Shown: positions 18,773-28,716, counted from the first letter of the stretch. The stretch: 64,000 nucleotides of DNA from Marinobacter subterrani (GCF_001045555.1 NZ_LFBU01000001.1:434001-498000); one strand, 5' to 3'. Program-made: numbers and translations. The notes: generated by a model from the letters alone, not told the origin.

Positions 18773-19716
18773 ATCAGCCCGGCGCCGCGCAGTATGAAAA
18801 CTCCCAGGGTGACAGTGACGCTCGCCAACAGAGTGGTCACCGCGATGATATTGGCAGCCAGCCGGTCGTTCCCGCCAAGCGCCTTGACCATGACAAAACT
18901 GGCGGCGGCTGTGGGGCTGGCAAAGAACAGGAACAGCAGGCCCAGCTCGGGCCCGCGAAAACCAAACAGCCACGCTGCGGCGGTGCACAGTGCCGGCAGT
19001 ACCACCATTTTCATCAGGCTGGAACTGAACGCCGTTTCACTGTCGCTTCGGATGGCGCTCAGCGAGACAGTCGCGCCAATGCAGAGCAGGGCGAGTGGAA
19101 GGGTCAGGGATGCAAAATAGTCCCCACTGGTCATCACCCAGCCGGGAAGCGTGATATCGAGCGCGGCCACGGGAATGGCAATCACTACCGCGAGAATGAG
19201 CGGGTTGCGGACGATGTCATGAAAGATCCTCCGCCAGTCTGTACTTTGGCCAGGCTGGTAGGCCAACAGCACGATGACTGAAAGCGCGTTGTAAGAGATG
19301 ATAACCAGGCCAAGCAGGATGCCGCCTGCTGAGAGCCCGAAATCGCCATACAGGTTGGCGGCGAGGGCCAGACCGACAATGCCACAGTTACCGCGGAAGG
19401 CGCCCTGCACATACACGCCGCGATCCTCCCGGACGACACGCCAGCGAGCCCAGAGCCAGGCTAGCGCGAAACTGGCCAGGGTTGCGCCCAGATAAAACAC
19501 CAGAAGCCCGGGGTTGAAGGCTGTTTCCAGGTCCGCGCGAATGATGCTGAGGAAAACAAGCGTGGGCAAGGTCGCCTTGAAGACCAGTGCCGAGGCGGTG
19601 TTCACGAACGCGCCGTCTATCCAGCCGATTCGGCGCAATCCAAGACCAATGAATACCATGGCAAAGACTGGCAGTGTCGTCTCCATGGTTTGCAAAAACA
19701 GATCAATCAGGGTCAT
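18769..19716 (-). CDS. AEC-family (auxin efflux carrier-like) membrane transporter
   Basis: 315 residues, about ten hydrophobic segments in two inverted halves, beginning TTLPVFAMVFIGLGLRRIGW. The family exports organic acids and related compounds, with bacterial examples transporting malate or malonate; the substrate cannot be told from sequence. Inner membrane. The stop overlaps the end of the convergent kinase gene by 4 bases. The ATG at 19716 gives a normal N-terminus. No regulator is adjacent. Confidence 0.85.
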   Translation of the reverse strand: MTLIDLFLQTMETTLPVFAMVFIGLGLRRIGWIDGAFVNTASALVFKATLPTLVFLSIIRADLETAFNPGLLVFYLGATLASFALAWLWARWRVVREDRGVYVQGAFRGNCGIVGLALAANLYGDFGLSAGGILLGLVIISYNALSVIVLLAYQPGQSTDWRRIFHDIVRNPLILAVVIAIPVAALDITLPGWVMTSGDYFASLTLPLALLCIGATVSLSAIRSDSETAFSSSLMKMVVLPALCTAAAWLFGFRGPELGLLFLFFASPTAAASFVMVKALGGNDRLAANIIAVTTLLASVTVTLGVFILRGAGLI

Positions 19717-19917
19717 GGAGAGTGGCCATGCGGTAGGGGTAAAAGAAGGAAGCGGTGATTATAACTGCTGAGATAGCTAGCGTGCTACCAGAGTGCGGGG
19801 GAATGCCACCAAAGTCCAAGACCAGGCCTCCGGGCTTTAGTTGCAGAAATTACACAATCTTGTGAGTTGCAGGCTGTATAATTAACCCTATAGAAATCCC
19901 GGATATTCAGGAACGTT

Positions 19918-22074
19918 GTGCCTCAGGGACGGGGTTCCGGTCCACAGTTCTTTTTCATGCGGGAGCCGCAGCTTACCTTGAACCCTGACCGCTTTCCCGA
20001 GGTGCCCGACGCGCTTCACTCCCGTCCTGAGTACCCGCTTCCGGATACCTCTCTGCGCATCCAGCCCTGCGGGTGTCTACTGGTACTTGATTCAGCCCTG
20101 TCCCGAATTCTGCAGTGCAGTGCCAACACCGGGCTGTTCCTTAACGCCCCTGCCGAAACCCTGTTGGGTGAGCAACCCGCGCAGGTCCTGGGGAGGAGGC
20201 TTACCGGGAAGTTGCGCAGCGAACTGCGAGCAAACGAACGGCTCAGTGGCCCTCTGTCCCTGCAAAAGGAGATTGACGGGCGCAAAACCCGCCTGCAGGT
20301 CAATGCGTTCCGTTCAGGTACCATCGTTGTGGTCGAGGTTGAACCGATTACGCCTCTTGGTAACCGGCGCCTGATGGGGACGGTCAACCAATGGCTGACC
20401 CGGCTGTCGCGAGCGGAAACGCCGGACTCACTCATGGACACCCTGGTTACCGGCGTCAGGGATATCACCCGCTTTGAGCGGGCCCTGGTGTTTCATTTTG
20501 ATGGTGAGGGCCACGGTGTCTGCCTGGCCGAAAATCTGGCAAAAGGCCTGTCTCCGGTGTTGGGGCAGCGCTTCGCCGCCAGCGATTACCCGGCTGAACA
20601 GCGGGAAAAGTTTGCCGTGCGGGAAGTTCGTAGCATCCCGGACCTGAATGCGGCCCCGGTAACTGTGCTGTCCTGGCAGACGGTCTCCGAAGCGACGGTA
20701 GCCCGGATAGATGCCAGCGGCACGGTGCTTCGGGCACCGTCTCGCCGCCAGCGGAATTTCCTCGACGATTTCAATGCCTGCTCGCTGCTGTCCATTGCCA
20801 TCGTTGGACAGTCTGGCCTGTGGGGCATGGTGACCTGTATTTCCGAGACACCGACACCTCTACCACCCACGCTCCGGGATGCTGCCCGCACGCTGGTAAG
20901 CATGGCGACCCAGCGACTGTTCCTGATCAAGGCGCGGATGGAGTCCCGTTTTCTGCTTCAGGTTCAGGAGTCGAGGGATTGTCTGGTGGAGGATGTGAGG
21001 GCAGGTTTGTCGCCCGCGGGCATGCTGGATAAGTACGGCAAGGACTGGCTGTCTCTTTTCCGGTCCGACGGTCTGGCTTGCGTGAACCGGGGCGAGATCT
21101 CTGCCTATGGTGCAACGCCGCCGCTAAAAAGTATTGCCCGGCTTGCCCGCGGGTTGGCGCATCGGCACGGGCAGGGCGCTTGGGCGAGCTCGCGACTGCG
21201 GCATGCCCCTCTTGCAAAAGGACTGGCACTCAACGGGTGTTGCGGGCTGCTGGCAGTTCCGTTGCCGGGTGACGATGCCCAGGGCTGGTTGATGTTGTTC
21301 CGCCCGGAGCATGACAGAAGCTTCTACTGGGCCGGCCGGCCGGAAGCCGATGCCCTGATCAGCACACCGGCGCCTGGACAGGATTTGCACCGCACCTTTC
21401 GGACCTGGCAGGAGGAAGTCCGGGGCACCGGTGAGCCCTGGAAGCCGGTGGAGTGCCAGGCGGCCGTGGACCTTGGCGAGGATGTTGCGCTGGTGGCGTC
21501 TGCCAGTGAGATAACCCGGCTGAACCAGATGTTGAGAGGCGAGCAGCAGGCTCTGGCAATGGCCAACGACAAGCTCCGGGAAGCGGTCAGCCACGATTCA
21601 CTCACGGGCATCTGGAACCGCTATCGAATCGAGCAGGAACTGGACAAGGAACTGGCCAAGGCGCGCCGGCAGAAGTCGCCATTCTGCGTCCCGCTGTTGG
21701 ATATTGACCACTTCAAACAGGTGAACGACAACCAGGGCCATGAAACGGGTGACGAGCTACTCAGGCACATCGCTTGTGAGGTTACCGGCGTGTTGCGCCA
21801 GGAAGACGCTATCGGCCGGTGGGGTGGGGAAGAGTTCGTGGTTGTCTCCACGGGTGCATCGCGGGTAGATGGATTGATTCTGGCCGAAAGGATTCGCAAG
21901 GCCATTTCAGAGGTGAGCATCAAGCAGTTGCCGGAGGGTGTAACCGCCAGCATTGGTGTTGCCACCTGGAGACCGGAGGACTCACGAAAGGAACTGGTCG
22001 CCAGGGCCGACAAAGCCATGTATGCGGCAAAAACCGGCGGGCGCAACCGGACAGAAACCGACCAGGGCCTCTGA
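19918..22074 (+). CDS. Phytochrome-like PAS-GAF-PHY diguanylate cyclase lacking the chromophore residues
   Basis: 718 residues: PAS_2 (about 40-140), GAF (about 155-310), PHY (about 325-520), a coiled linker and a C-terminal GGDEF domain. The GGEEF active site is at 636-640, with an RxxD inhibitory site at 627-630, so cyclic-di-GMP synthesis and feedback control look intact. In contrast, the light-sensing part is altered: IQPCGC (48-53) replaces IQPHG, no Cys precedes it, SDYPA replaces SDIPA at 222-226, and HRTF (491-494) replaces the PRxSF tongue. Bilin binding is therefore doubtful. Start is a GTG after CAGGAA; an ATG at 19957 is possible. A TATAAT box lies at 19877-19882. Confidence 0.85.
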   Translation: MPQGRGSGPQFFFMREPQLTLNPDRFPEVPDALHSRPEYPLPDTSLRIQPCGCLLVLDSALSRILQCSANTGLFLNAPAETLLGEQPAQVLGRRLTGKLRSELRANERLSGPLSLQKEIDGRKTRLQVNAFRSGTIVVVEVEPITPLGNRRLMGTVNQWLTRLSRAETPDSLMDTLVTGVRDITRFERALVFHFDGEGHGVCLAENLAKGLSPVLGQRFAASDYPAEQREKFAVREVRSIPDLNAAPVTVLSWQTVSEATVARIDASGTVLRAPSRRQRNFLDDFNACSLLSIAIVGQSGLWGMVTCISETPTPLPPTLRDAARTLVSMATQRLFLIKARMESRFLLQVQESRDCLVEDVRAGLSPAGMLDKYGKDWLSLFRSDGLACVNRGEISAYGATPPLKSIARLARGLAHRHGQGAWASSRLRHAPLAKGLALNGCCGLLAVPLPGDDAQGWLMLFRPEHDRSFYWAGRPEADALISTPAPGQDLHRTFRTWQEEVRGTGEPWKPVECQAAVDLGEDVALVASASEITRLNQMLRGEQQALAMANDKLREAVSHDSLTGIWNRYRIEQELDKELAKARRQKSPFCVPLLDIDHFKQVNDNQGHETGDELLRHIACEVTGVLRQEDAIGRWGGEEFVVVSTGASRVDGLILAERIRKAISEVSIKQLPEGVTASIGVATWRPEDSRKELVARADKAMYAAKTGGRNRTETDQGL

Positions 22075-22086
22075 TGAGGCCCTGGT
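22061..22086. other. Perfect hairpin between two convergent genes
   Basis: An 11-bp perfect stem (ACCAGGGCCTC / GAGGCCCTGGT) with a 4-nt loop spans the stop codon of the diguanylate cyclase and lies 7 bases short of the convergent oxidoreductase's end. No T-run follows on either strand, so it may act as a mutual 3'-end structure rather than a classical terminator. Confidence 0.6.
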
Positions 22087-22092
22087 CCAGGT

Positions 22093-24429
22093 TCAGCCTT
22101 TCAACTGATCACCCACCGGCAAGCGCCTGATTCGCTTGCCCGTTGCAGCGTAAATCGCATTGCACAGCGCCGGTGCCACGGGAGGCAGGCCGGGCTCGCC
22201 GACACCACCCATGGCGTCCGTGGGGTTGTCGATCAGGTGCACCCTGACAACCCCGGGTGCGTCCGGCATTCGCGGTATCAGGTAGTTGTTGAAGTTATCC
22301 TGCTGGGCAACGCCATCCTTGAAGGTCACTTCCGATTTCAGCCCGATACCGATGCCCATCACACAGGCGCCCTCGAGTTGTGACCGGATCCGCTCAGGAT
22401 TGGCCTGGGGCCCGCAGTCGAACGCGATGTCGGCGCGGTGGATGGTCAGGTCACCCTTGTCGTCGACTTCCACATCGAAAACAATGGCCGTGTAGGACAC
22501 GAAGCTGTGGTGGAAGGCCAGGCCAAGGCCGCGGCCCTTGCCGGGTTTCTGTCCCCAGCCGGCTTCCTCCGTTGCGCGCTCGATTACCCGGCGCATCCTG
22601 GCCACATCGATCGGGTACAGGTCCGGGTTTTCCCCGTAGTTCCAGCCGTCGCCTACGGACAGGTTCTGTATCTGCCGGCCGGGGCCGAGCAGATCCAGCA
22701 CATAATCCCGGTGGTCCTTGCCGGCCGCTTCCGCCATTTCATGGGCGAAACTCTGGATCGCCCAGGCGTGGGGCAGGTTGTAGACCGAGCGGAACCAGCC
22801 AATGCGAACGTAGGCCGGCGCGGGTGGGTTTTCCAGCCGGATGGCGGGAATGTCGAAGGGCATGGTGTTGAAACCCATACCCTGCTCGAATTCCTGTATG
22901 TGCTCCGGGTCCGGCGCAAACAGCGAGGCGATACTGGGAGACAGTGTCCGATGGCGCCAACTGGTGGCTTTGCCATCGGCATCCAGGCCGGCATCCAGGT
23001 GGTCGACGGAGACCGCATGGAAGTAGGCGTGGTGAATATCGTCTTCCCGTGACCATTGCAGCCGGACCGGACGGCCCTTGACTGCATCGGCGATTATCGC
23101 CGCCTCGGTCACGAAATCAGGCTTCGACTTGCGGCCGAAACCACCACCAAGAAGGGTAACGTGCACCGTTACCTTTTCCTTGTCCAGGCCCAGCCGCCCG
23201 GCAACGCCTTCCCGGGTGGCCCGGGGATTCTGGACCGGGGCCCAGACTTCCGCCTTCCCATCCTTGACTCGAACCGTGGCCACGGGTGGTTCCATCGGTG
23301 CCTGCGCCATGTGGGGCATGTAATAGGTGGCCGATACCCGCTTGGCAGCAGCTTGCAGGGCTGCCTCGACATCGCCGCCGTTCTCCCGGATGACCTTTCC
23401 GGGGGATTGCGCCGCCTTTTCCAGCGACTGCCTGTAGGCCTCGGTGGTATAACCGGCGTTGTCTCCGGCCGGGCCATTATCCCACTCAATTTTCAGGGCC
23501 TTGCGCCCCTCCATGGCGGCCCAGGTGTTGGAGGCCACGACGGCGACCCCGCCAAGCGGGCTGAATCCGGCAGGCTGACTGGCGCCCTCGATCTGCATCA
23601 CTTTCTGCACACCGATGACTTTCAACGCGGCGCTGTCGTCCACGCTTTTCACCTTGGCGCCATAAACGGGAGGGCGGGCAATGACCGCATAGAGCGTGTC
23701 TTCAAAATCAACGTCGGCACCGTAAATCGCCTTGCCGGTAACAATATCTTCGCCATCGATGGCTTTCGGGTAAGCGGATTTCAGCTCACCGTTGATCAGC
23801 CCTGATTCCTTGCCAATGAAACGCAGCTCGCTGTCGGCCTTGAGAACCAGATCATTGCGGCCGGGCACGTCCAGTTCCCTGGCAGCCTTGGCCAGTTCGC
23901 CAAACCCGAGCTCCCGGCCGGAGGCCTCGTGAACCACCTTGTGCACACGGGTTTCCACTTCGTGGACGGGAACACCCCACAGGTTGGCGGCGGCCTGTTC
24001 AAGCATCATCCTGGCTGCAGCTCCGGCACGGCGCATGGGGTCGTACCAGTGGCGCATGCTGCGGGAGCCATCGGTGTTCTGGTTGCCGTACTTTTCCTGG
24101 TTGGCATCGGCCTGCTCGACCTTCACCCGATCCCAGTCCGCACCCAGTTCGTCTGCGCCAACCATGATCAGGCTGGTGCGGATACCCTGGCCCATTTCGG
24201 ACCGGTTGTTGACGATGGTCACCGTGCCATCCGGTGCGATGTGAATGAAGACGTTGGGGTTGTCGACCCAGCCACCGGGCATGGCGCTGGCGCCGAAGCG
24301 GTCTTTCTCACTGGCATCTGCCAGATCCCAGCGGGCGGCCAACACCAGGGCCGACGCACCCGCAAGCCCTTTGAGGAGGCCGCGCCGGCTGACATTGGCG
24401 AGTAACAGAGTGTCGTCTGACCGCCTCAT
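22093..24429 (-). CDS. iorB: Isoquinoline 1-oxidoreductase-like molybdenum hydroxylase, large subunit
   Basis: 778 residues, xanthine oxidase family catalytic subunit with molybdopterin cytosine dinucleotide. The N-terminus has a twin-arginine signal (SRRGLLKG at 14-21), so the complex is likely periplasmic. The two-domain body has MGQGIRTSLIMVG, LGGGFGRKSKPDF and GGVGEPGLPP, typical of cofactor and active-site loops. The ATG at 24429 is preceded by AAGGAGG and forms an ATGA overlap with the stop of the small-subunit gene. A longer frame would run back through that gene. Substrate (aldehyde or N-heterocycle) unknown; the iorB name follows the closest-looking family. Confidence 0.88.
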   Translation of the reverse strand: MRRSDDTLLLANVSRRGLLKGLAGASALVLAARWDLADASEKDRFGASAMPGGWVDNPNVFIHIAPDGTVTIVNNRSEMGQGIRTSLIMVGADELGADWDRVKVEQADANQEKYGNQNTDGSRSMRHWYDPMRRAGAAARMMLEQAAANLWGVPVHEVETRVHKVVHEASGRELGFGELAKAARELDVPGRNDLVLKADSELRFIGKESGLINGELKSAYPKAIDGEDIVTGKAIYGADVDFEDTLYAVIARPPVYGAKVKSVDDSAALKVIGVQKVMQIEGASQPAGFSPLGGVAVVASNTWAAMEGRKALKIEWDNGPAGDNAGYTTEAYRQSLEKAAQSPGKVIRENGGDVEAALQAAAKRVSATYYMPHMAQAPMEPPVATVRVKDGKAEVWAPVQNPRATREGVAGRLGLDKEKVTVHVTLLGGGFGRKSKPDFVTEAAIIADAVKGRPVRLQWSREDDIHHAYFHAVSVDHLDAGLDADGKATSWRHRTLSPSIASLFAPDPEHIQEFEQGMGFNTMPFDIPAIRLENPPAPAYVRIGWFRSVYNLPHAWAIQSFAHEMAEAAGKDHRDYVLDLLGPGRQIQNLSVGDGWNYGENPDLYPIDVARMRRVIERATEEAGWGQKPGKGRGLGLAFHHSFVSYTAIVFDVEVDDKGDLTIHRADIAFDCGPQANPERIRSQLEGACVMGIGIGLKSEVTFKDGVAQQDNFNNYLIPRMPDAPGVVRVHLIDNPTDAMGGVGEPGLPPVAPALCNAIYAATGKRIRRLPVGDQLKG

Positions 24430-24887
24430 GAACTCACCTCCTTGCCTGCTGCCCGCTCTATCGCCGCGAGAATCCGGTTGTAGGTGCCACAACGGCACAG
24501 GTTGCCGGCCATTGCATCAACGATTTCCTGGGTTTTCGGCTCCGGTGTCTGCTTGAGCAGTGAGGTGGCGTTCATGATCTGACCGCCCTGGCAATAGCCA
24601 CACTGGGCCACCCCCAGATCAAGCCAGGCCTGCTGAACCTTGCTGCCGACCGGATCCTCGGCCATGGCTTCAATTGTCTGGATTTCTCCGGCCACCGTGG
24701 AAACGGGTGTCACGCAGGAACGGATGGCGGTGCCTGCCATGTGGACAGTACAGGCGCCACACTGGGCAATGCCGCAGCCGAACTTGGTGCCTTTCATTCC
24801 CAGCACATCGCGGATAACCCACAGCAGGGGCATGGTGTCGGGAACGTCGAGCTCGTGTTGCTCGCCATTGATCGTAAGGGTAACCAT
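24426..24887 (-). CDS. iorA: Isoquinoline 1-oxidoreductase-like [2Fe-2S] small subunit
   Basis: 153 residues, the iron-sulfur subunit that carries electrons from the molybdenum site. The plant-type [2Fe-2S] cluster is in KFGCGIAQCGACTVHM with a further Cys in RSCVTP. The second, C-terminal cluster has AQCGYCQGGQIM and GNLCRCGTYNRI. No FAD subunit gene is adjacent, so electrons may go to a cytochrome, as in other two-subunit members of the family. It overlaps iorB by ATGA and must be translated with it. The ATG at 24887 gives the full family N-terminus VTLTINGEQHEL. Confidence 0.9.
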   Translation of the reverse strand: MVTLTINGEQHELDVPDTMPLLWVIRDVLGMKGTKFGCGIAQCGACTVHMAGTAIRSCVTPVSTVAGEIQTIEAMAEDPVGSKVQQAWLDLGVAQCGYCQGGQIMNATSLLKQTPEPKTQEIVDAMAGNLCRCGTYNRILAAIERAAGKEVSS

Positions 24888-25049
24888 AGCGTCCTCTTGT
24901 CGGTCTGTGTTTCGTTGTCCTTCACTGTAGCCCTACGAACGCAAAAGACAAAAAGAGCAATCTGGATGAAAGGTAATGAAAACCTTTGGCTCCACGCCTC
25001 GGGCGTGGGCTATAGTGGGCGCCGGAAACACCAGAAGAAGAGGATACGG

Positions 25050-25469
25050 ATGGACGCCATTAATCCCACCCCAGACCAGCTTCAAAAGGTCCTTGCGGAT
25101 ACGCCAAAAAACCAGCCAGTGGTCATGCTGAACCTGCTGCGGTTCCGCGAGCGGGCAAATTACACGGAAGACGCACCGGAGCGGTCTGGCCGCGAGGCCT
25201 ACACGCTCTACATGGAAGAGGCGGCCGCCTGTGTGAAATCAGTCGGTGCCGAAGTTATCTGGTCCGGCCGGAGTGTTGGTTCCCTGATCGCGCCTCCGGA
25301 CGAATCCTGGGACCAGGTGCTGCTGGTTCGCTACCCGTCGATCGATGCCTTCATGGCCATGATCGAAAGCCCGGAGTACAAGGGCGTGGTAAAGCACCGC
25401 ACTGCAGCACTTAAGGATTCACGGCTGGTGGCGAACGTCGAGGGCGAAAACCGGGCGGGTTCGGCCTAG
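25050..25469 (+). CDS. DUF1330-like protein
   Basis: 139 residues. The stretch PVVMLNLLRFRERANY, followed by GREAYTLYMEEAA and later VLLVRYPSIDAFMAMIESPEYK, matches the DUF1330/dimeric ferredoxin-like barrel family; the function is unknown. The ATG at 25050 is preferred because AGAGGAT lies just upstream; a longer frame starting at 24741 would be antisense to iorA. Convergent with azlD, overlapping it by 4 bases. No partner gene can be named. Confidence 0.7.
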   Translation: MDAINPTPDQLQKVLADTPKNQPVVMLNLLRFRERANYTEDAPERSGREAYTLYMEEAAACVKSVGAEVIWSGRSVGSLIAPPDESWDQVLLVRYPSIDAFMAMIESPEYKGVVKHRTAALKDSRLVANVEGENRAGSA

Positions 25470-25795
25470 AAACCGGCCTGCTGGATAGCCATGTAGCTGA
25501 GGGTGCCCGCGGCAATGGAGAGCAGGGCATTCCGTCGCCACAGGTGTATAGCCACCACCAGCAAACCGGGCAGCAGGGCATCGAAACCCGCCCAGGCCCC
25601 GGTCCAGTCTGCCGAGCGCTGCAAAAACACTGTGGCCAGCAGTGCCATCACGGCAGCTGGCAGGTACCGCCCGAGATGGCGAACCAGTGGATGATCTGTG
25701 TGGCGCTCAAAGAACAGGAACGGAATTACCCGCGTGGCAAAGGTGGCAACCGCCGCTACCGCAACGAACGCGGCAAGATAACCCGATTCACCCAT
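25466..25795 (-). CDS. azlD: Branched-chain amino acid export subunit AzlD
   Basis: 109 residues with three to four membrane helices, the size and hydrophobicity of AzlD. It is the small partner of AzlC, and the pair exports branched-chain amino acids (AzlCD in Bacillus, BrnFE/YgaZH in others). The gene begins inside the last 8 bases of azlC, so the two are translationally coupled. No Lrp-like regulator gene is next to them. Confidence 0.9.
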   Translation of the reverse strand: MGESGYLAAFVAVAAVATFATRVIPFLFFERHTDHPLVRHLGRYLPAAVMALLATVFLQRSADWTGAWAGFDALLPGLLVVAIHLWRRNALLSIAAGTLSYMAIQQAGF

Positions 25796-26498
25796 GCCTT
25801 CCTTCCTCCTGTAATCCCTGACTGCGCACTTTCCGGTACTCGATAAGCAATACGCCGGTTACCAGGGCAATGGCGCCAATCAATTGATGCGCCGGTGGCA
25901 GTAGCAGCATTGCAATGCCGGCTGCACCGGCTCCCAGCCAGATCGGAAATCCCTCGCCAAGGGCCCGGAGCTGTTCCAGGGTCAGCACGACAAACAGGGC
26001 AACCAGCGCGAATTCAATGCCGGTGCTGTCGAAAGCGACATTGTCGCCGAGCAGGGCCCCCAGGGCGCAGCCGGCCACCCAATAGCATTGATTGAAGCCG
26101 GTGATCCTGAAGTCCACTTCCTGCTCATGCCCCCGGTCTGGCCCCCTGGGGCGACTGGTGAGCAGTGAATAGGTTTCATCGGTCAAGCCGAATATCAGGT
26201 AAAGCTTGCGCCAGCCGGCCCCGCGAAACTGCCCGAGCAGCGACAGACCGTAGAACAGATGGCGGGCATTGAGCACAAACATCGCCACGAACACTTCCAG
26301 CAGCCCCGCGTTCACGGCCAGCAGGCTGACCGCCAGGATCTGGCCGGCTCCGGCATAAATCAGGATTCCCATCAATGGCGCGGCCCACCAGGCATAATCC
26401 AGTTGGGTGGCAAACAGCACGCCAAACGCCATGCCCAGCGGAAGATAGCCGAACAGGATTGGGAGGGTGAGGCGGAAAACGGACTGATTCATTAGCAT
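25788..26498 (-). CDS. azlC: Branched-chain amino acid export subunit AzlC
   Basis: 236 residues, about seven membrane helices. LPLGMAFGVLFATQL near the N-terminus and NARHLFYGLSLL in the middle are characteristic of AzlC. It forms the pore with AzlD for efflux of leucine-type amino acids across the inner membrane. azlD follows with an 8-base overlap. Two ATGs, at 26498 and 26492, are both possible. Divergent from the chemoreceptor gene. Confidence 0.92.
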   Translation of the reverse strand: MLMNQSVFRLTLPILFGYLPLGMAFGVLFATQLDYAWWAAPLMGILIYAGAGQILAVSLLAVNAGLLEVFVAMFVLNARHLFYGLSLLGQFRGAGWRKLYLIFGLTDETYSLLTSRPRGPDRGHEQEVDFRITGFNQCYWVAGCALGALLGDNVAFDSTGIEFALVALFVVLTLEQLRALGEGFPIWLGAGAAGIAMLLLPPAHQLIGAIALVTGVLLIEYRKVRSQGLQEEGRHG

Positions 26499-26660
26499 CC
26501 AAACGGTCTGAAAGCGGCGATCATAGTGAATTTTCCGGTTTTTTTGAAGTGGTTAACGTTTTTGGTGGGGGTGGGTGATGAGTACTTGGCACACCGGCCG
26601 CAATAAAAGTGTCATAAATCCGGCATACCATCCGCGGCATAGCCCGCTGCTGGAGTTGTC

Positions 26661-28280
26661 ATGTTTGCCACGGTAAGAACCCGCATCCTGTTTTTCGCCT
26701 TCCTGTCAGTCGTCGCGCTTGCCGGCCTGGCGGCGCTGTCGTGGAGTATCATTCTGAAGGCGGAGGCGGCCTCGGAAACCCTGGTCCGGAATAACCTTAA
26801 CGAAACCTGGCTTCTGGCGGATCTCGAGCAGGATCACCGGCACCTCCAGGACCTGGCCTACAAGATCAAGGCTCAACTCCTTCTCTGGGATGAAATCGAA
26901 ACCGAATTCAGCCGTCTGGAAACCGCGTTGCCCGAGCATTGGCAAGGCCTGGCGGCGAACCAAGGCTTGAGCAACTGGGTAGAAGAACATCAGGTGGATT
27001 TCGAGCGGGTTAAGGCCCTGCTGGCAAAAATGAAGCAGGGCATTGGTGAAAAAAGTTATTACCGTGTCGGTCAGGTAGTGGATTTCGACCTGTTTCCCGC
27101 CATAGAGCCAATGCTTCAGGCGATTGCTGCGCGCCAGAGCCGGAGCCGTCAATCGGTTTCTGCCGGTGCCGATGAGCTGCTGGCATTTCTGTCGGAGCAG
27201 CAGGGTTTCCTGATAGCCGGCTCGGTCTCTTTCCTGTTGGTTGTAGTGGCTATGACCTTGTGGTTGAGACAGTCCGTGATCCTTCGCCTTCAGGGTATGG
27301 AGCGGGACCTGGTGGCCATGGAGAAAAACGCCGACCTCACCGGCGTGCCCGTTCTCAAAGGACGGGATGAAGTCGCCGGGGTCGCAAAGGCCCTGGGTGG
27401 ACTGGTTTCCCGTTTCGAGCATTTCATCGGCGATATTCGCTCTGCTGCCGGAGGGTTGGATGAACGCTCCGGAGCATTGGATACTGGTGCGGAATCGCTT
27501 CAGGAAGCATCCGAAAAGACCCGGAAGCAGATTCATGACCTCAGCCAGTCGATGGTGGCCATCGCTGACCAGGCGTCTGCCATTGAGCGTGCGACGGAGC
27601 AATCCGCCCAAACCGTGAACACGGCGGTGGCTGCAAACCAGGAAGTCCAGCACCGGCTCACCACCAGCGAAGCGGCGGCGGAGCACACGGTAGAGGTAAT
27701 TTCCCGGGTCTCCGGCTCTATTCATGCCCTGAGCGAGTCGACAGGCAAGATAGAGCAAGTGATCGGCGTGATCGCCGATATCGCGGAGCAGACCAACCTG
27801 CTGGCCCTCAACGCGGCGATTGAGGCGGCTCGGGCCGGCGAGCATGGCCGGGGCTTTGCCGTGGTGGCCGACGAAGTCCGGACGCTCTCCCGGCGCACCT
27901 CGGATTCCACCCGGGACATTTCCCAGTGGGTACAGGATCTGGTCTCCGGGGTCGGCAGCGTCGATGCCTTGCTGGATGAGATGCGCGACGCCGGTACCAA
28001 CAATCAGGACCACCTGGGCGCGCTCAAGGCCCATCTGGCAACCCTCAAAGGCCAGTTCGTCAGTCTTGAGAGCCACAGTGCCGAGATCAGTGCTTCCGTG
28101 GCACTGCAGCGGGATGAGATTGGCCGGGTTGGCCGCCGTTCAGGCGCACTGGATGAGAGCGCCGATTTCCTGATCCGGAGTGTCGAGCACACCCGGACCA
28201 TCAGCGAGGCACTGCGGCAGGAATCGGTGTCTATGCGACAACTGATCGCGCGGTTCAGAACGGCTGAACCCACCGCCTGA
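26661..28280 (+). CDS. Methyl-accepting chemotaxis protein
   Basis: 539-residue inner-membrane chemoreceptor. The first membrane helix spans about 8-31 ([19 protein letters not shown]), followed by a short, helix-rich periplasmic sensing domain, a second helix near 180-200 ([20 protein letters not shown]), a HAMP domain and the cytoplasmic signalling hairpin. The hairpin tip motif [24 protein letters not shown] is intact, so coupling to CheA/CheW should work. No CheR-binding pentapeptide tail is seen. The ligand is unknown. The ATG at 26661 follows TGGAGTTGTC. Upstream TAAA with CGGCATA at 26621 is at best a weak sigma-28 match. Confidence 0.9.
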   Translation: MFATVRTRILFFAFLSVVALAGLAALSWSIILKAEAASETLVRNNLNETWLLADLEQDHRHLQDLAYKIKAQLLLWDEIETEFSRLETALPEHWQGLAANQGLSNWVEEHQVDFERVKALLAKMKQGIGEKSYYRVGQVVDFDLFPAIEPMLQAIAARQSRSRQSVSAGADELLAFLSEQQGFLIAGSVSFLLVVVAMTLWLRQSVILRLQGMERDLVAMEKNADLTGVPVLKGRDEVAGVAKALGGLVSRFEHFIGDIRSAAGGLDERSGALDTGAESLQEASEKTRKQIHDLSQSMVAIADQASAIERATEQSAQTVNTAVAANQEVQHRLTTSEAAAEHTVEVISRVSGSIHALSESTGKIEQVIGVIADIAEQTNLLALNAAIEAARAGEHGRGFAVVADEVRTLSRRTSDSTRDISQWVQDLVSGVGSVDALLDEMRDAGTNNQDHLGALKAHLATLKGQFVSLESHSAEISASVALQRDEIGRVGRRSGALDESADFLIRSVEHTRTISEALRQESVSMRQLIARFRTAEPTA

Positions 28281-28364
28281 CAGCATTATGGAGGATGGAT
28301 CCGCTCCGTCGGGCTTCTACCTGGTCATCATTATCCCTACTATGGTGGCTCCACAGGAGGTAGC

Positions 28365-28616
28365 ATGACAGAGAGCAGCGAACAACAGTCCCAGCCAGAT
28401 CCCAGAGAGGAGAAGTTCACTGTTGACACGGATTTGCTGACGGAAGACCAGCTTCTGGGCCTGGTTGAAGAGTATTGCACCCGATACCACGGGCTGAATG
28501 ACGCCGAGAACCCCTTCGCGGAACGGAATCTTGTGATGGCTGCAGTTCGCCGGGGCGATCTGGTGGTCTGGTTTGATCCGGTAGAAAATACCGCGGGCCT
28601 GGGTGTGCCGGCTTAG
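28365..28616 (+). CDS. Small acidic protein, possibly YheU/UPF0270-like
   Basis: 83 residues, predicted soluble. After a hydrophilic N-terminal tail of 20 residues, the segment LLTEDQLLGLVEEYCTRYHG and later MAAVRRGDLVVWFDPVEN resemble the small YheU family, which has no known function. The likeness is only partial. The ATG is preceded by CACAGGAGG, a strong ribosome site, and codon use is like the flanking genes, so it is likely a real gene. It lies between the chemoreceptor and gacA, both on the same strand. Confidence 0.55.
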   Translation: MTESSEQQSQPDPREEKFTVDTDLLTEDQLLGLVEEYCTRYHGLNDAENPFAERNLVMAAVRRGDLVVWFDPVENTAGLGVPA

Positions 28617-28716
28617 GCGTCAGGTCTGTCACGGTATTTGGCTTTGCACCTACCCGGGGCCTGAACTAAACGTTACAATCGCGCTGTTTTCCCGAAAGCC
28701 GTGTGCGAGGTGAATT

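Noticed and set aside
26604..26627. Sigma-28 promoter before the chemoreceptor
   Set aside because: TAAA is present but the -10 is CGGCATA and the spacer is 13, so the match is too weak.
26706..28076. 456-codon minus-strand frame across the chemoreceptor
   Set aside because: Antisense shadow; the chemoreceptor signalling motif on the plus strand is unambiguous.
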